This document shows, piece by piece, positions 22,973-35,035 of a DNA stretch of 64,000 nucleotides (within the stretch, counting starts at the first letter, position 1; each line of letters begins with the position of its first letter). The notes beneath the pieces were generated by a model. That model ran no database searches. It had not been told where the DNA came from and saw only the letters and a list, made by a program, of their open reading frames with translations. The translations under genes were made by a program, and so were the position numbers. Origin of the DNA: Brachypodium distachyon (Eukaryota > Streptophyta > Magnoliopsida > Poales > Poaceae); NCBI RefSeq assembly GCF_000005505.3, contig NC_016131.3, positions 1,674,001 to 1,738,000 of the forward strand, in the 5' to 3' direction.

Positions 22973-25244
22973 CGTTTTTTCAGAAATCAGAATGTAGTAA
23001 TTCATTGAGATTAATCAAGGCCTTGGAATTAAGGGAGCTTAGAACAGGGATAGCTTAACTAGTGTAGCTGCTTTACTGCTTCCACCCCCACGCCATACAA
23101 CAATGATCAATTCAGTTAGTTACAACTAACTAATCAGTCAGTGTCAGCTCCAAATCAATTAACCGGCTAATTAATCGGTTTAGTACCAAAGCATTGCATT
23201 TGCGCCGGATGCAGGCCACGTGTTCCTCTTACGTACTGCAACACCCACCAACCAGCCTGTGCTGTGCTGTCCAGCTCGTGCTCTGTCCGAGCCTGCTCCC
23301 TCTCCCCGTGCGTGTCTGTGATCCCTGCTGGGCGTCACATGCAATGGCAAAGTAATTTCTGGCCGTACGACTCGCCCAGATCGACGGCCCAGACGCGTCG
23401 CCACGGCAGAGCACTACCGCTAGTGTTACCACTGCACGTTCACCTTGGGGCCTGCTTTTGGCCGCGTCTTGTCCGTACTTGACGTGTTTAATTTACTGTA
23501 TTTTGCTTCCGGAGTTACTCTAACACCAGGAGTGCATTTAATGTGGTCGATTCTGCTCGCAGGCCACACACAACCTGACAAGACAGGCGACAGCAACAGT
23601 AGCTGCTCTAGCTTTGATTGATCTGCTTGCTGATTGGGCAGCCAGTTCTTCTCCCCATCTCCCTAATACTCATGATTCTTTCTTCAGCTCCCACTTGCTC
23701 AACCAAATCAAGTAGTGCTCCGAACTCCGAAGCACAGATGGCCACCGGGGTTTTGGATCGTCAGTTCGCTCGCACGTCCCATCGACCCGGCCGGCGGTCA
23801 CTCACTATCTCCACGTGATACCACAAGACTTCTGCATTTTTGCTTCTCACAAAAAGAAGACTCCTTTGTGTATCACTGTACTACGTCAAGAAGGAGAAAA
23901 TATAATACGGACTAGGCTCTCCCTCCTAACAACTACTGCTACGTGCTGTCACATTCAATCTTTTTTGCACCCCTTTTTGGGAGTGGCCGGTACGTACCCA
24001 ACCTAACTAACCTCCTAACCAAGTAACCACATGAAGGCAAGGTGTGCGAGTAAAAGTGATCAGCGGCTAGCTAGGCGCTCGACAGACGACAATGATGGAA
24101 ATATCTGGGTTTGTTTGATCCTCCTTTATGCTCTGTAGACCACAGAAGGACATGCAAGGTTGCAGCAAGCAGCTAGCATTTGGCTTTGGACAGGGGAGGG
24201 ATCATGCGTGTACAGTATACTGGAGCCAGAGCTTTGAGCTGGCCATGGCAACACATGCCGACCGAGTACCGATCTGTCCTTACTATTTTGTCAAGTACTA
24301 TGTGGCATGTCGCCGGCGTTAATTATATCACTTTTGGAGTGGAGCGATAGATATAATCCGTGCGATCGATTCTGCCTCGCACTAACTCAACTGTCTGTCT
24401 GCCCTGCCTCCGCAACACTATACTAAAGTCTACTTTGCCAAAGACTTATTTACTTGCCGGTTAAGGTGATTCCTAACGACCTGGACCACCCAGCGATTCC
24501 AGCACCATGTGGCGTCCGTATGTGTGTAGCTGTTGGACTGTAGGATCGCACCCATGGAAAGTTAATTTGGTCCTTGGGAGTTAAGGATCCTGGCCTGACT
24601 TGATCGTCGGTGTCTGTCTTCAAAGAACAGGCTGCTGCTGCTGCTACTTCAATGCCTGTCCTGGAGAAGTTGATGATGGAATTACTAGAAAAGAAATGAA
24701 CCATCCCTTCAGATCAATCGGCAATGTGCCGGCTTCTTTCCTTTCTTGTAACAATGCATAAAATGGACACATCAAGAGCTGATTTATAGATAAATAAATA
24801 ATGTGTTCCACATTGCATATCCAACATTCTAGCCTTGTTGAGAAACATACGATTTTCCTGAGTTTATAGATTTTGGGGGGTGCACGCAGCTCCCAGTTCG
24901 GTTCACTCGGTCCATGAAACTCAAACTAATAAAGAATGCTTGAAACAATAATCCAAACACAGGCAAGGACTGTATTTTCGTCGCCGAAACTGCACAAGGT
25001 TGCCGCAGCCTCCCTGTCTGCCCAATATTGCATATATGAGGCTGACCTGCCACCGCGGACCCAACAAAAGAAAACGCAACGCCAGCATGTTTTCTATATC
25101 TACACAGGGTGTGGAGAGGAAATGGAGACAGCAAAAGAAAAAAATTATGGGCACAAAAAACACCTGCAAAAATGTTCCTTTGAACGGACACATATTGTCG
25201 GACGGATGGGGAGGAATTTTCACGTGCATATTTGATCTGATCTC

Positions 25245-28200
25245 CTAGTTGCAATCCAGACCACACTGCTCCAGAAGAGGGCCGTCGTTCTTGGCGAGGA
25301 AAGGATTGACCCGGACCCAGAGGAGGGAGAGGATCGAAGCCAGAAGGATGGACCAGACGATGACGATTGTTGGGGTCCTGTTTTGCCTTCCAAGCAAACC
25401 TTTGAGGAACGGGTACAGGTGGACAATCACCCAGAACGCGAAGAAGAGCTTTCCAAAGAGCGGCCCCCATGATTCGTATCCATTGTTGATTGCATTGGAA
25501 ATGCCAGCCACTACCCCGATGAAGTTCAGCAGGAGCAGAGTGGTCGGAGGTATCAGCAGTGTTGTCCATTTGAAGGTGTAGAGTTCCGAGAACTCTCCAT
25601 CGTCTCCAGCCTTGGTTGTCACGGTGAAGCTCGTGTCTACACCAGCTATGACCTTGAGAAGTCCTTGGAACACAGCGAAGAAGTGGGCAGAGACACCTCC
25701 AATGACCCAAAATTGCTCGTTTCTCCACCAATCGTCGACTGCTACATGACTCCATCTCATTTCCAGAATGCCCGTGACAAAAATGCAGATAAAAAGGGAC
25801 ATGTACCAGACACTGGCAAGATTGCTAAGCTGCAAGACGGAACAGAAAAAGGAAGGTAAGGTTCAAATCGTCAACAACTGGACAGTTGACACCACATAGA
25901 AATTGCAATGTTGAATAAGCTTTACCTCTGGAGTGATGAATTTTCCCGTCAACAAGCAGATGGCAGGTAATGTACAGTAAGCCAAAAGTGGAATGGACGT
26001 CCAAGGATAGACAATGGAGTTGATGTAGGAAAATCTTTCCAAAAATTTCAGTCCACCACCATACCCATACCAAAGAGGGCAGTGATTGCTGAAGAAGATT
26101 TCAATAGACCCAAGAGCCCACCTAAGAACCTGGTTAAGACGATCGGAAAGATTGAGAGGCGCAGAACCTTTGAATGCGGCCCGTTTAGGCATGCAGTAAA
26201 TCGACCGCCAACCATGGCAATGCATCTTAAACCCAGTCAGAATATCCTCTGTAACCGATCCATAGATCCAGCCAATCTGCAATAAATAAAGTATATGACT
26301 TCTGTGTAACAGAATTTTGACCGACCAATCAGTAGACTTGCAACAGACTCTAGACTTTACCTCTTTTCCCCAGTCTGTCTTGTCTTCATAGCCACAGCCG
26401 ATGACATGTATAGCTTCCTTCAGAAGAGAAGCTGGACTTGCACTCCTCAGGGTTCCACCATTCTCAAGAAGCGTGGATGCAACAAAAACGGAAGACTGGC
26501 CAAATTTCTTTTCTAATTTCTGTTGATTTACGATACCAGCCTTTTCAGTTTCAGCTCCTGCCAAGAAAATTGCAATGTAAGTCATGTTACAACTTACTGA
26601 TGAGGGCATTTTAGAATAGCCACGAAAAGGAAGTTGAATGATACCTGCAGCAGCTTCGTCAATTTCACTAAGTGCATATGCAGGGGACTGATTTTCTGCT
26701 TTCTTGAAAAAGAACCTCTTTTTCTTCTCTGTTTTAGCTTTTGTAACCTTCTTCTTGTTCTTCCTGTTACCAAAGCAGAAACAGCAAAAGCACCACTTTG
26801 GCCAGCAGTTGCAAGTCCTTGAAGGCGGCTTCTTTGTTTTGGGGGCATCATAACCGTACAGTGCCTGCCTTCTAAAGACGCATCCAGTGCCAACATAGAT
26901 GGGGCCTTGAATACCATCCAAACCTTTCATGTTAATCTGTGTACGGGACAAATGTTAGGGAAACTTCATCAAGTTACATGAAATGTACACAAGAGAATGT
27001 TTCAGAAACATGCAATTAGAGTCTTACATCGAAGAAGACAACATTCCTGTTAGCATATCGATCATGACGATCAATGGCATCGAATCTTTGAGGGAACTGC
27101 ACATAACAAACTTTCTTTCCCACCAAAGGATCCATCATGAAACACATTGCTTCTTTTACTGCCTTGCTGTTGTTCACGTAATGATCACAATCCAAGTTCA
27201 GCATATATGGAGCATTGGTAAGTACAGCAGAGACTCGGACCTGTTAAAAAGCCAGCCAAGAAAAGGGGATTAAAATCCAAAGCATGCTACTACTAGTTAT
27301 AGAAGACTGACAGAAAATGCATCCAGCATGTCATATTTACCAATGCGTTCATAGCACCAGCCTTCTTATGATGGTCATAGCCTGGCCGTTTTTCTCTTGA
27401 AACATACACCAATCGAGGCAGCTCATTTCCTTCAACATCATGGCCACCACTTTGACCAAGAAAGACCTATTTTGTGGTAGACAAAGTTGAAATTTATTGT
27501 GGCAAAGAGGGGGCATACCGCGTAACAACGAAAATTGTGTAATAACATACCTGAATCATTCCAGGATGGTCACGAACATTGTTTCCAGGCCAGGGAGTTC
27601 CATCCTGCATTGTCCATCCTTCCTCGGGGACTTTCTGGGCTTTAGCAACCAAGGCATTGATTCGGACCTTGAATTCCTCGTATTCTCTCTGTAAAAAAAA
27701 AAAGAAGTGGCCTAAATTAGCATTCCTTACCTTCTATCAACTGAAGGAACATATCAAGTATTACAAATGGGATCAAATAATGCACCTTCATTGCTCTCCT
27801 GTCCCTAACAAAGTTCGGTTCCACCTTATCTTTCAGGTAGTCTATCTTCTGCTGAAAGTACCACTCTGGAGCTCGAGGCTCGAGACTATACTTCTTACAG
27901 AAAGGAACCCATTTCTTTGCAAATTCAGATGTTTCAGACAATCCTTCAAATGTCAGCATGGCAGCACCATCGTCAGAAACATAGCAAGAGAGCTTGTCAA
28001 CTGGATAATCTACCGCAAGGATAGATAGAATAGTATTTGCTGTGACTATCGGAGGTTCCTTCAAGGGATCAACCGTACTGACAAAGAAATCAACTGGGGC
28101 AAGTTGAGATGGCTGGCCTTCCTTGTCAAACCTATCAATACAAGAAATCAGTTGCAAAACTTTGGGAGAAACAGAAGAGGCAAGTATAACTAGGTGGCTG

Positions 28201-30262
28201 CAGTAACCAACCTCAATGTCAACCGGTCAAGGTAAGTCTCCCTCTCGATAGGAAACCACTTTGGGAATTGATCAAGAATCCAAGACATGGCAAACCAGAT
28301 TTCACATATTACAGATATGAGCCACAAAACAAATGCATCATTCACCGGATGCATCACCCGGTAGTGGAAGAAGAACCCCACAATCACCAACCGGATTATG
28401 ATAATCATCCTATAGGGATTAATCAGGCTTGAAGAAATCGCAACCTTTCTGGACAATGGCTGTCTTGCTTCATCCATTCTGGTAAATGGAAATCAAAAAA
28501 ACAGTTGGTACTCGAAGTGCAGTAAACGCATTTCGCAAAGAAAATGACAATGTTCTGTCTAGGAAGATGCCAGATGGAAAGTCCTTTCCAGTCAAAGATA
28601 CAAATGATCACAGCTACTAATAATTTTTCTAGACTGTACTAAAAGGCACTTGCTCATTTACATCTTCATCTAGGCTAAACAAATGCACTAGTTTGAGGGA
28701 AAAATCTAACAAACATGAATTTGGCAGTTTGTTTTTGTGTTCTAATTACATCTTCATCCAGGCTAAACAAATGCAACAGTTTGAGGGAAAATCTACATGA
28801 ATTTGGTATTTTGCTTCCGTGTTCTAGTATTTCTGGCATTTTAGGTGCTCAGTCAGGTCATTGTCATGCCGGCACTGAGAAGCTCTAGTGGAGCTTGAAA
28901 TCTAGTCTGTCTGACCAATACCAATCCATGGAAAACACATAACTTATCAGAAAGGCACCAAAGACTGAATTAATAGAGGTCAAACAAGTTTGCAGTGCCA
29001 TACAGTGGTAGATCTGCATCATCACCATCGCCGCCCCAATCTTTGCCACCGTCATTTCTCGTCTGATGGAGCCTCTCCTGCTTCTGCTTCCAGCTCTCCA
29101 TCCTCTCCTTCCAGGCAACGCTCCCGTAGCCGTATGCAGCGAGATCCTTGGACGGGTCCATGGATCTCGGTTGCACTGCAACACAACAAGTCAACACCAA
29201 CCATCAGTCCATCAGTACCCAGAAGCATTACACAGCTAAACGCTAGCAAGCGATGACCGAAAAACGCACCAGGAAGGTTTGGATCAGCATAAGGAAGCGG
29301 GTGGATCCTCTTCCCCCCGCCGCCCATGAACGAAGGAACCAGGGCGTGCTGCTCCGGTGGGATGTCATCAACCTACAGGCAAAATCACAAGGAAGCAATT
29401 GAGCATTCGGCAACACAGACAGGCAGATGCACAGCATGAGATTTGCAGGTGCTAGTACCATCTGGCCATTGGTGAGCAAGGGAACATTGGGGATGGGCAT
29501 GAACGGCTGCGGCACGCCGTCGATGTCCCCGCCGCGGCCGTAGGTCATGTGGGCGTGGAGCATGGACTCGGCGACATACTGCGAGTCGGCGTCCCTGTCC
29601 CTCCAGTTGAACTCGTTCTCCAGGTCGTCGGCGCCCTCCTCTTCCTCATCCCCAGGCACCCGCGCGCAACCTGAGGTAGTCAACCGAGAAACACAGCAAG
29701 GAAGTGAGCACACTAATTGAGCCCGGGCGGCGACAAAATCCGGAGCGGCATTGGCAGCGGGTGGAGATGTGGAGCGGACTGTTTTGAGTGAGAAGAGAGC
29801 AGGCTACTGACCCTTGAGGCGCTTGAAGCGGGTCTTGCACTGCGGGCAGTTCTGCGTGCCCTCGCGGCGCTCGTACTCGTAGCAGTCGCGGCAGACGGGG
29901 AAGGCGCACTCGTTGCAGGCGACGAAGGGCTCGCCGTCGGGGGTCAGCCCCACGTCGTCCCCGCAAATCTGGCACGCCCTGCTGTTGTGCTGCTTCAGCG
30001 GCCTCTGCTGCACACACAAACCCCCACAAAATCAGCACCCGCCGTCGCCACAGATTCAGACGCCGACCGGCCGCGCTGACCTGACCTGACCTGACCGACC
30101 GAGGAACAAGGAAGGCGAACCAAACACAAAACCAAGCACGCGTGCGTGCGAGAGAGAGAGAGAGAGAGAAATCAAACTCACCCCGGGCTCCCCGTCGCGG
30201 CGGATGACGACGAGCTCGTTCCGGTTGTGCGAGCCGGCCACCAGCCCGGCGCTGGCCTCCAT
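25245..30262 (-). CDS. CESA: Cellulose synthase catalytic subunit, 14 exons (primary-wall CESA6-like type)
   Basis: Polymerises UDP-glucose into beta-1,4-glucan in plasma-membrane rosettes. Exons, 5' to 3': 30262-30182, 30007-29812, 29670-29459, 29372-29270, 29175-29004, 28478-28212, 28131-27786, 27688-27551, 27466-27341, 27240-27028, 26936-26645, 26557-26361, 26276-25926, 25829-25245. The 3,279-bp sum gives 1,092 residues. A RING-type zinc finger starts at Cys39 ([29 protein letters not shown]). Two membrane spans lie at about 276-325. The glycosyltransferase core has DDG at 397-399, DCD at 564-566, TED at 790-792 and QVLRW at 830-834. The plant-specific and class-specific regions are present ([18 protein letters not shown]), then six further spans, ending CGLDCN. 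The N-terminus [20 protein letters not shown] and the length fit the rice CESA3/5/6 group; that subgroup call is from memory. The exon 2 acceptor is ambiguous by one codon (30007 or 30004). Confidence 0.97.
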
Positions 30263-30760
30263 GGCCTACCCCTCTCCCGCCCTAAACTCCCCCAGATCCC
30301 CCCCCCAAATCGCTCCCCCAACCACTCCCTCCCCCTTCCCCTCCCTCAGAATCCCAGAGCGAAGACGCGTGCGAGTGCGCTCAGCGGGGGGGGGCGGCGC
30401 TCGACTCGACTCAGGAGAAGAGGGGAATGCGGGGATGTGTGTGGGGGAGAGAAGAAAAAAGAGGAGAGGGGAATGGCTTCCTTCCTCCCTCCGTTGCCTC
30501 CTTGTTGTTGCCTTCGCAAGTCGCAACGTGCTTGCCCTCCTACACACAGCTCAGCAAAACGCCCCCACGCGCTGTATCTATCTTTCTTCCCTTTCCACCC
30601 CTTTTCCTCTCCCCCCTCACATGCACACACACTCTCCTCCTTGGTTTAGCATCCTCCTTCTTGTCTACCGCCGGCGAGTAATTATAAATACCTTGCTTGG
30701 ATGGAGCCAACCACCGCATCTCTCTCTCCTCCACTGACGAATTCTCTAGTTGGAGGGGGG
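30263..30760 (-). promoter_or_regulatory. Leader and proximal promoter of CESA
   Basis: Read on the minus strand, the 400 bases before the ATG are rich in GGGGGA and AGAG tracts, typical of a long grass 5' leader. A TATTTATA element (30683-30690) is a candidate TATA box about 420 bp upstream of the ATG. The first intron (30008-30181) has a (GA)n tract at 30150-30169. Confidence 0.45.
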
Positions 30761-33667
30761 ACGGAAAGTGTCGGTGACACAAAACGGACTGTTGACCGTG
30801 GAGACTACTAGCAGAGAGAATATACACTACTCCCAGCTGTCTTTAGCTGCTAATTCTGTGGTGCTAACGGATTTGTTGCTAATTGTGTGTGGGAGAAGGA
30901 GGAAACGAGACGTGTCAGAGGGGAGGAAAGAGGTGGCAGCGGGGGAACAGACGAACAATCATCCGTTTCCGTCGGTGCAGCGAACATGAGTGCACGAGGA
31001 TGGTGCGTATACGGACTACCGGACTGATTGCTTTTTTCATCCGTCTCTGGATCGATGAGTGCGGGGGAGATTGATCGATTAGAGATGTTGTCTTGGCTTA
31101 TCTTTTTTTTTTCGTACTCGTAACTGGTTTTCTTTTTCTTTTTGGATGAAACGGAAAATTTAAAAAGGGATGGGACCGGTAGGGAAAACGAAGGGAGGAA
31201 AGGAACACGCTAACTACTACTACTGGTAACAGAGAAAATAAATTATTAACTGAAACATGAGAAAAGAAATAAAAGAGCGCTTTTTTTAAAAGAAAAAACT
31301 GGAGGCGTGTTGCAGAAAGAAAGAAAGAAAAAGGGCCAACGGACGGTAGGTGGAGTGTTGTGTTCACTGATGATCTCTGGACACTAATCCTATATCCTGC
31401 CTCTCTCTACCAACAACCCTCTCTTTTGCTCTCGTTTAGTCTGTCCTATAATCCTATTAGTACAATCTCTCTTCACGACTGGACCGGTCATCGTCTTTAA
31501 TTTGGCCTGGGGTGGTGGCACTATGGCTTAAGCACTATGCAGACATGGGGAAAAATTGCTGGATTAGTATAAGTTGATGAGAACATGATGGGGCAGCGGC
31601 AGCCAGTAGGGCGTCGCTGTCTCGGTGGGCCCGCCGCGTGCCACAGCACACCACCACCAACAACCGCAGGGGAGGAAGGATTAGTTCTTGAATCTTGATC
31701 TAGCTAAGCTAGCGGCAGCTCGTCGTAATACCGATCGTGTCCTGTGCTACGGAGCACTTATTGCTGTGCTACCACCTGCAGATCTCTGTCGCCTCTTAAC
31801 ACACACACTCTCTCGATCTCCCTCTTCTTCGCAGTTCGTCGACAAGCATTTGCTAGCAGATATTTTTTAGTAGACATAAATATATTCATATTCGGATAAA
31901 TTTAAGTCATTTAATATGGGGATCGAGTCTGCAGTGGAGCTAGCAGTACCGGTTTCTGCTGCTAATAGCTGCCATTAGTAGATGAGACGGGACATGGTCT
32001 TCCATGTCTTGGCTGGCCGTAGACCAAAACATGGCTAGCTGCAGTTAATGGTGTGTCGACCGGTTAATTAACTGGGCGCTAGATATGGTTATAGCTACTG
32101 CGACTGTACTACGTGCGTCCTTGTGCTTTGCAATTGGTTCTGCACTACGGAAGGCACACTAGCTGCGGAACTGGTAATTAAGTTCGTCCCAATTAAGTTT
32201 GTTTTGATCGAGCGCGTGTACTTACGTGGGTTCGTCGTCTTGTCCTGTGCCGCCGTTCCGTACGTTGACCCCGTGTTGCGGTAGTAACCCGTTCCCGTCC
32301 ACGAGTTAATAATGCGCGCGGTAATTATGAACCACCCCACGTTACGCCGCGCCGTGACGTGGAAAACGGTGACGTATACGACGTACTGTACAGCCGTGTA
32401 TGTACGTTCCAGCTCGTGGAGGCCGCGTCGATGGTTGTACAGGAGTAAAGGATCGATTTGTACATGGTACGGTAGGATATGCTCGATAAAGATTACTCCC
32501 TCTCGGATGTTCTAGGTCTATCCTAAGTTAAATTTATTCAATTTTGATTTATATAGAAAATCTACTCCGTATAAACAAAGAAGATTACTCAAGGCAGTAA
32601 GGCACTTTTTTTGGATGAACAAAGCAGATGAAAATAAGCATTTTTCAAAACAAAGTACACAGGCACCGTAGATAAACAAGCCATTTCAGCTGCTGTAGAT
32701 CTCTTCTGAACGCTAAACTTCGTGTCCGTTGCGCCAAAAAAATTGTTCATTCTACTTCTCGTACCGATCATTAACGCCTCTTTAATTTCTATATAAAATA
32801 TGGTGCATGCTGGTTTTATCCGCCGTACTTTCCCTCCAAAAAAATGTTCTCTTTTTCCAACCTGAGAATCACACGTACGTACGTATGTTCTTTCGAGTTC
32901 CAAAGATTTACTGTGTGTTTGCTGATGCAATGGACTCCATCTTTTGTAGCCGTGACAGGTGACGAGAGAGTCTGGATGGACCGCTCGCTGCATTCTGCTG
33001 TTCCCACGCACACACACAAAAGAAATGCTGCCAACGTTGCATCATCAACTTTTAATCTGCTCGCCCCGTCCGTCCTCTTGACTGGCGCTGGCTTAGAGTC
33101 TTTTTGATCATTTTTGCTTGCGCGCATCCCGATGACGCATTCTCCGCTGCCTGGGTCGTTGGATCGATCGGACAGTGGAGATCACCTCGGGTTACTGCTA
33201 ATTATTACCATTTCGATCCTTGTACGTGTAGTACTAGTACTTCTCTCACGATCACACGCTTTCCCAGGCCCACCTTTTTGTCCTGTGGTTTCCCCGCGGT
33301 GGGCACCGACACCGGCTGGCTGGCCCCACCACCACCACCACCATCATCATTTGCATGAGTAAACGCCATGACATTAAAGGGAGGACGGGCCCACCGCCAC
33401 TAAACTAATCTCAGCTCGGTCTGTACGTCGATCACCGCCGCTTCTATTCCTTCTTGTGACGTGTTGATTGGTTTCCTGTTTTCCTGAAAAGGATTTGAGA
33501 TATTGGATTTGAGATATTTTCTTCTTCTTCCTTCTCGTCGTCGTCAGAATTAAGACACGTTTAATTTGCCTCCTTTGTTTTTACTAACAAGAGATATGGA
33601 ACTCTATACTCTCTTATGCTTGTGCTCAACGACGGTATGGTACCGTAAGCTACTACTCCGAATATGC
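30761..33667. other. Gene-free region, distal CESA promoter side
   Basis: No supported gene on either strand. Overlapping frames at 32589-33127 on the minus strand have no domain or coding-like structure. There are simple A/T-rich and GAAA-rich tracts around 31100-31340 and a CAC/CAT run near 33325-33352. Confidence 0.4.
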
Positions 33668-33756
33668 TACTTCCTCGTACAAAAAAAATGTCTCAAAGTT
33701 ATCAAAATTTTAATGTATCTAGACATGGCTTAGTGTATAGATGCACTTAAATTTAG

Positions 33757-33877
33757 TATTTCCTCTGATTCTAAATTCTTGACTCAAATTTGTCCAAATA
33801 TGAATGTATCTATTTTTATAAGGCGTACGTCTAGATACATGTAATATTTCGACAATAATTTAGGATCGGAGAGAGTA
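33757..33877. repeat. Stowaway/Mariner-type MITE, inverted relative to 22334-22452
   Basis: Left 'tttcctctgattctaaattc', then 'ttgactcaaatttgtccaaa', then 'tctagatacatgtaatattt', right 'ataatttaggatcggagaga' plus gta. A second worn MITE end ('ctacttcctcgtac' at about 33668, internal 'tgtctcaaagttatcaaaat') abuts it on the left. Confidence 0.75.
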
Positions 33878-35035
33878 GATCAGTAGCCGCAAAAACAAAG
33901 AGGCGCATGGATCGCCTGCAAAACGTGACCATCATCTCTTGTTTGACCAGGATCGATCGAGCGTTGCAAATTTTACTAGCTAGTGGCAACTGGCAGCCAG
34001 CCAATGAGTAGTGGAGTAATAGCGATTTCGTTCGCGCGCGCTGTTGATCTGATCCGGCGCCAAGTCAAACGTCGCCGCAATTAGAAGAGATCCCTAATTA
34101 GAAAGAGGGGGATATGGAGCCAGCTTGCTCCAGCTCGCTCGCTTAGCTAGCTCCATGTCCACCTCGCATGCGTCTCCGCAGAGCTTAGTTCCGATTGCTC
34201 CCTTTCAACGACTCTATATACGGGCATGTGGTGGCCAGACAGCCTCGAAGAGACATAGACAAATCCAAACAGAAACCATAGCACGTTGTTCGTTCATTAG
34301 TTCATTTCGTCTCGTACTCTTGTGGCCATTGCTGGAAATAAATTTTGGTACTTCAAATTTTGGAACCAAGAAAAAACAATCTTCAGTTGTGCATCCCTGT
34401 TTCACCAAAAAAAAATCATGAACTTATTTATCCTGATTTCTGCCACCTTTTTCTAGAACAATTGCATTTATTTTCTCGGGGGATTTACATGGCAAAAGTT
34501 TTGGTTTCGCAACTTGGAGCAAAGACCTTTTATTTTTATTTTGTAAACAGTGGAAAACTAAATGGGCCCGCACACTAGATATCTCTCTGACGAGCTCAAT
34601 TTCTCTTCTGAGAGGACTCTGACGGGCTCATTAGGCGGAGCTTGTTGGGCCGCAACTCCCCACTGGGCTGGGCCCTGGGTGCCCAGATTAACCAACGAAG
34701 TCGAGGAGCCCAAACACCAATTTGACAGGCAGGCCGAAGCTTAACGTGCCACGTCACCAATGAAACTGGAAGAAGCTCCCGGTACAGCTGGCCTACCCAC
34801 AGTGGCCCGGAACCGACGTTACCCAGTCACTGCCCGGTGGGCCACCTCTCACGCGGACTGTCACGGCGTGCGCGGCAAAGGCGAGCTCCTTCCGCCGCCC
34901 ATTTCCCTGATCAGCGATCAAATCAAAGCCCTGGCTGGTTGGCTCCGTCCAAAAGCCCCCAAAAGCCGCGGCGGCTTAGGGTTTCCGGCGAGAGGCGGGC
35001 GGGGCATGCGAGCGCCGCGAGGCCCTCATCCGTCC
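33878..35035. other. Spacer and promoter region upstream of DCP1
   Basis: No independent gene. The last 300 bases become GC-rich and form the presumed 5' leader of DCP1; the in-frame ATG at 35006 is an alternative start for that gene. Confidence 0.4.

Larger units (their letters stand above)
21718..25244. other. Gene-free region between DUF6598 and CESA
   Basis: About 3.5 kb with no gene I can support on either strand. The longest frames (21858-22088, 23180-23482, 24450-24704) lack domains and splice partners. The CESA 3' untranslated region occupies part of the last few hundred bases. MITEs are at 22334-22452 and near 22858-22972. Confidence 0.45.

Noticed and set aside
32589..33127. Minus-strand frames upstream of CESA
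   Set aside because: No domain and odd composition; two overlapping frames of similar length suggest chance.
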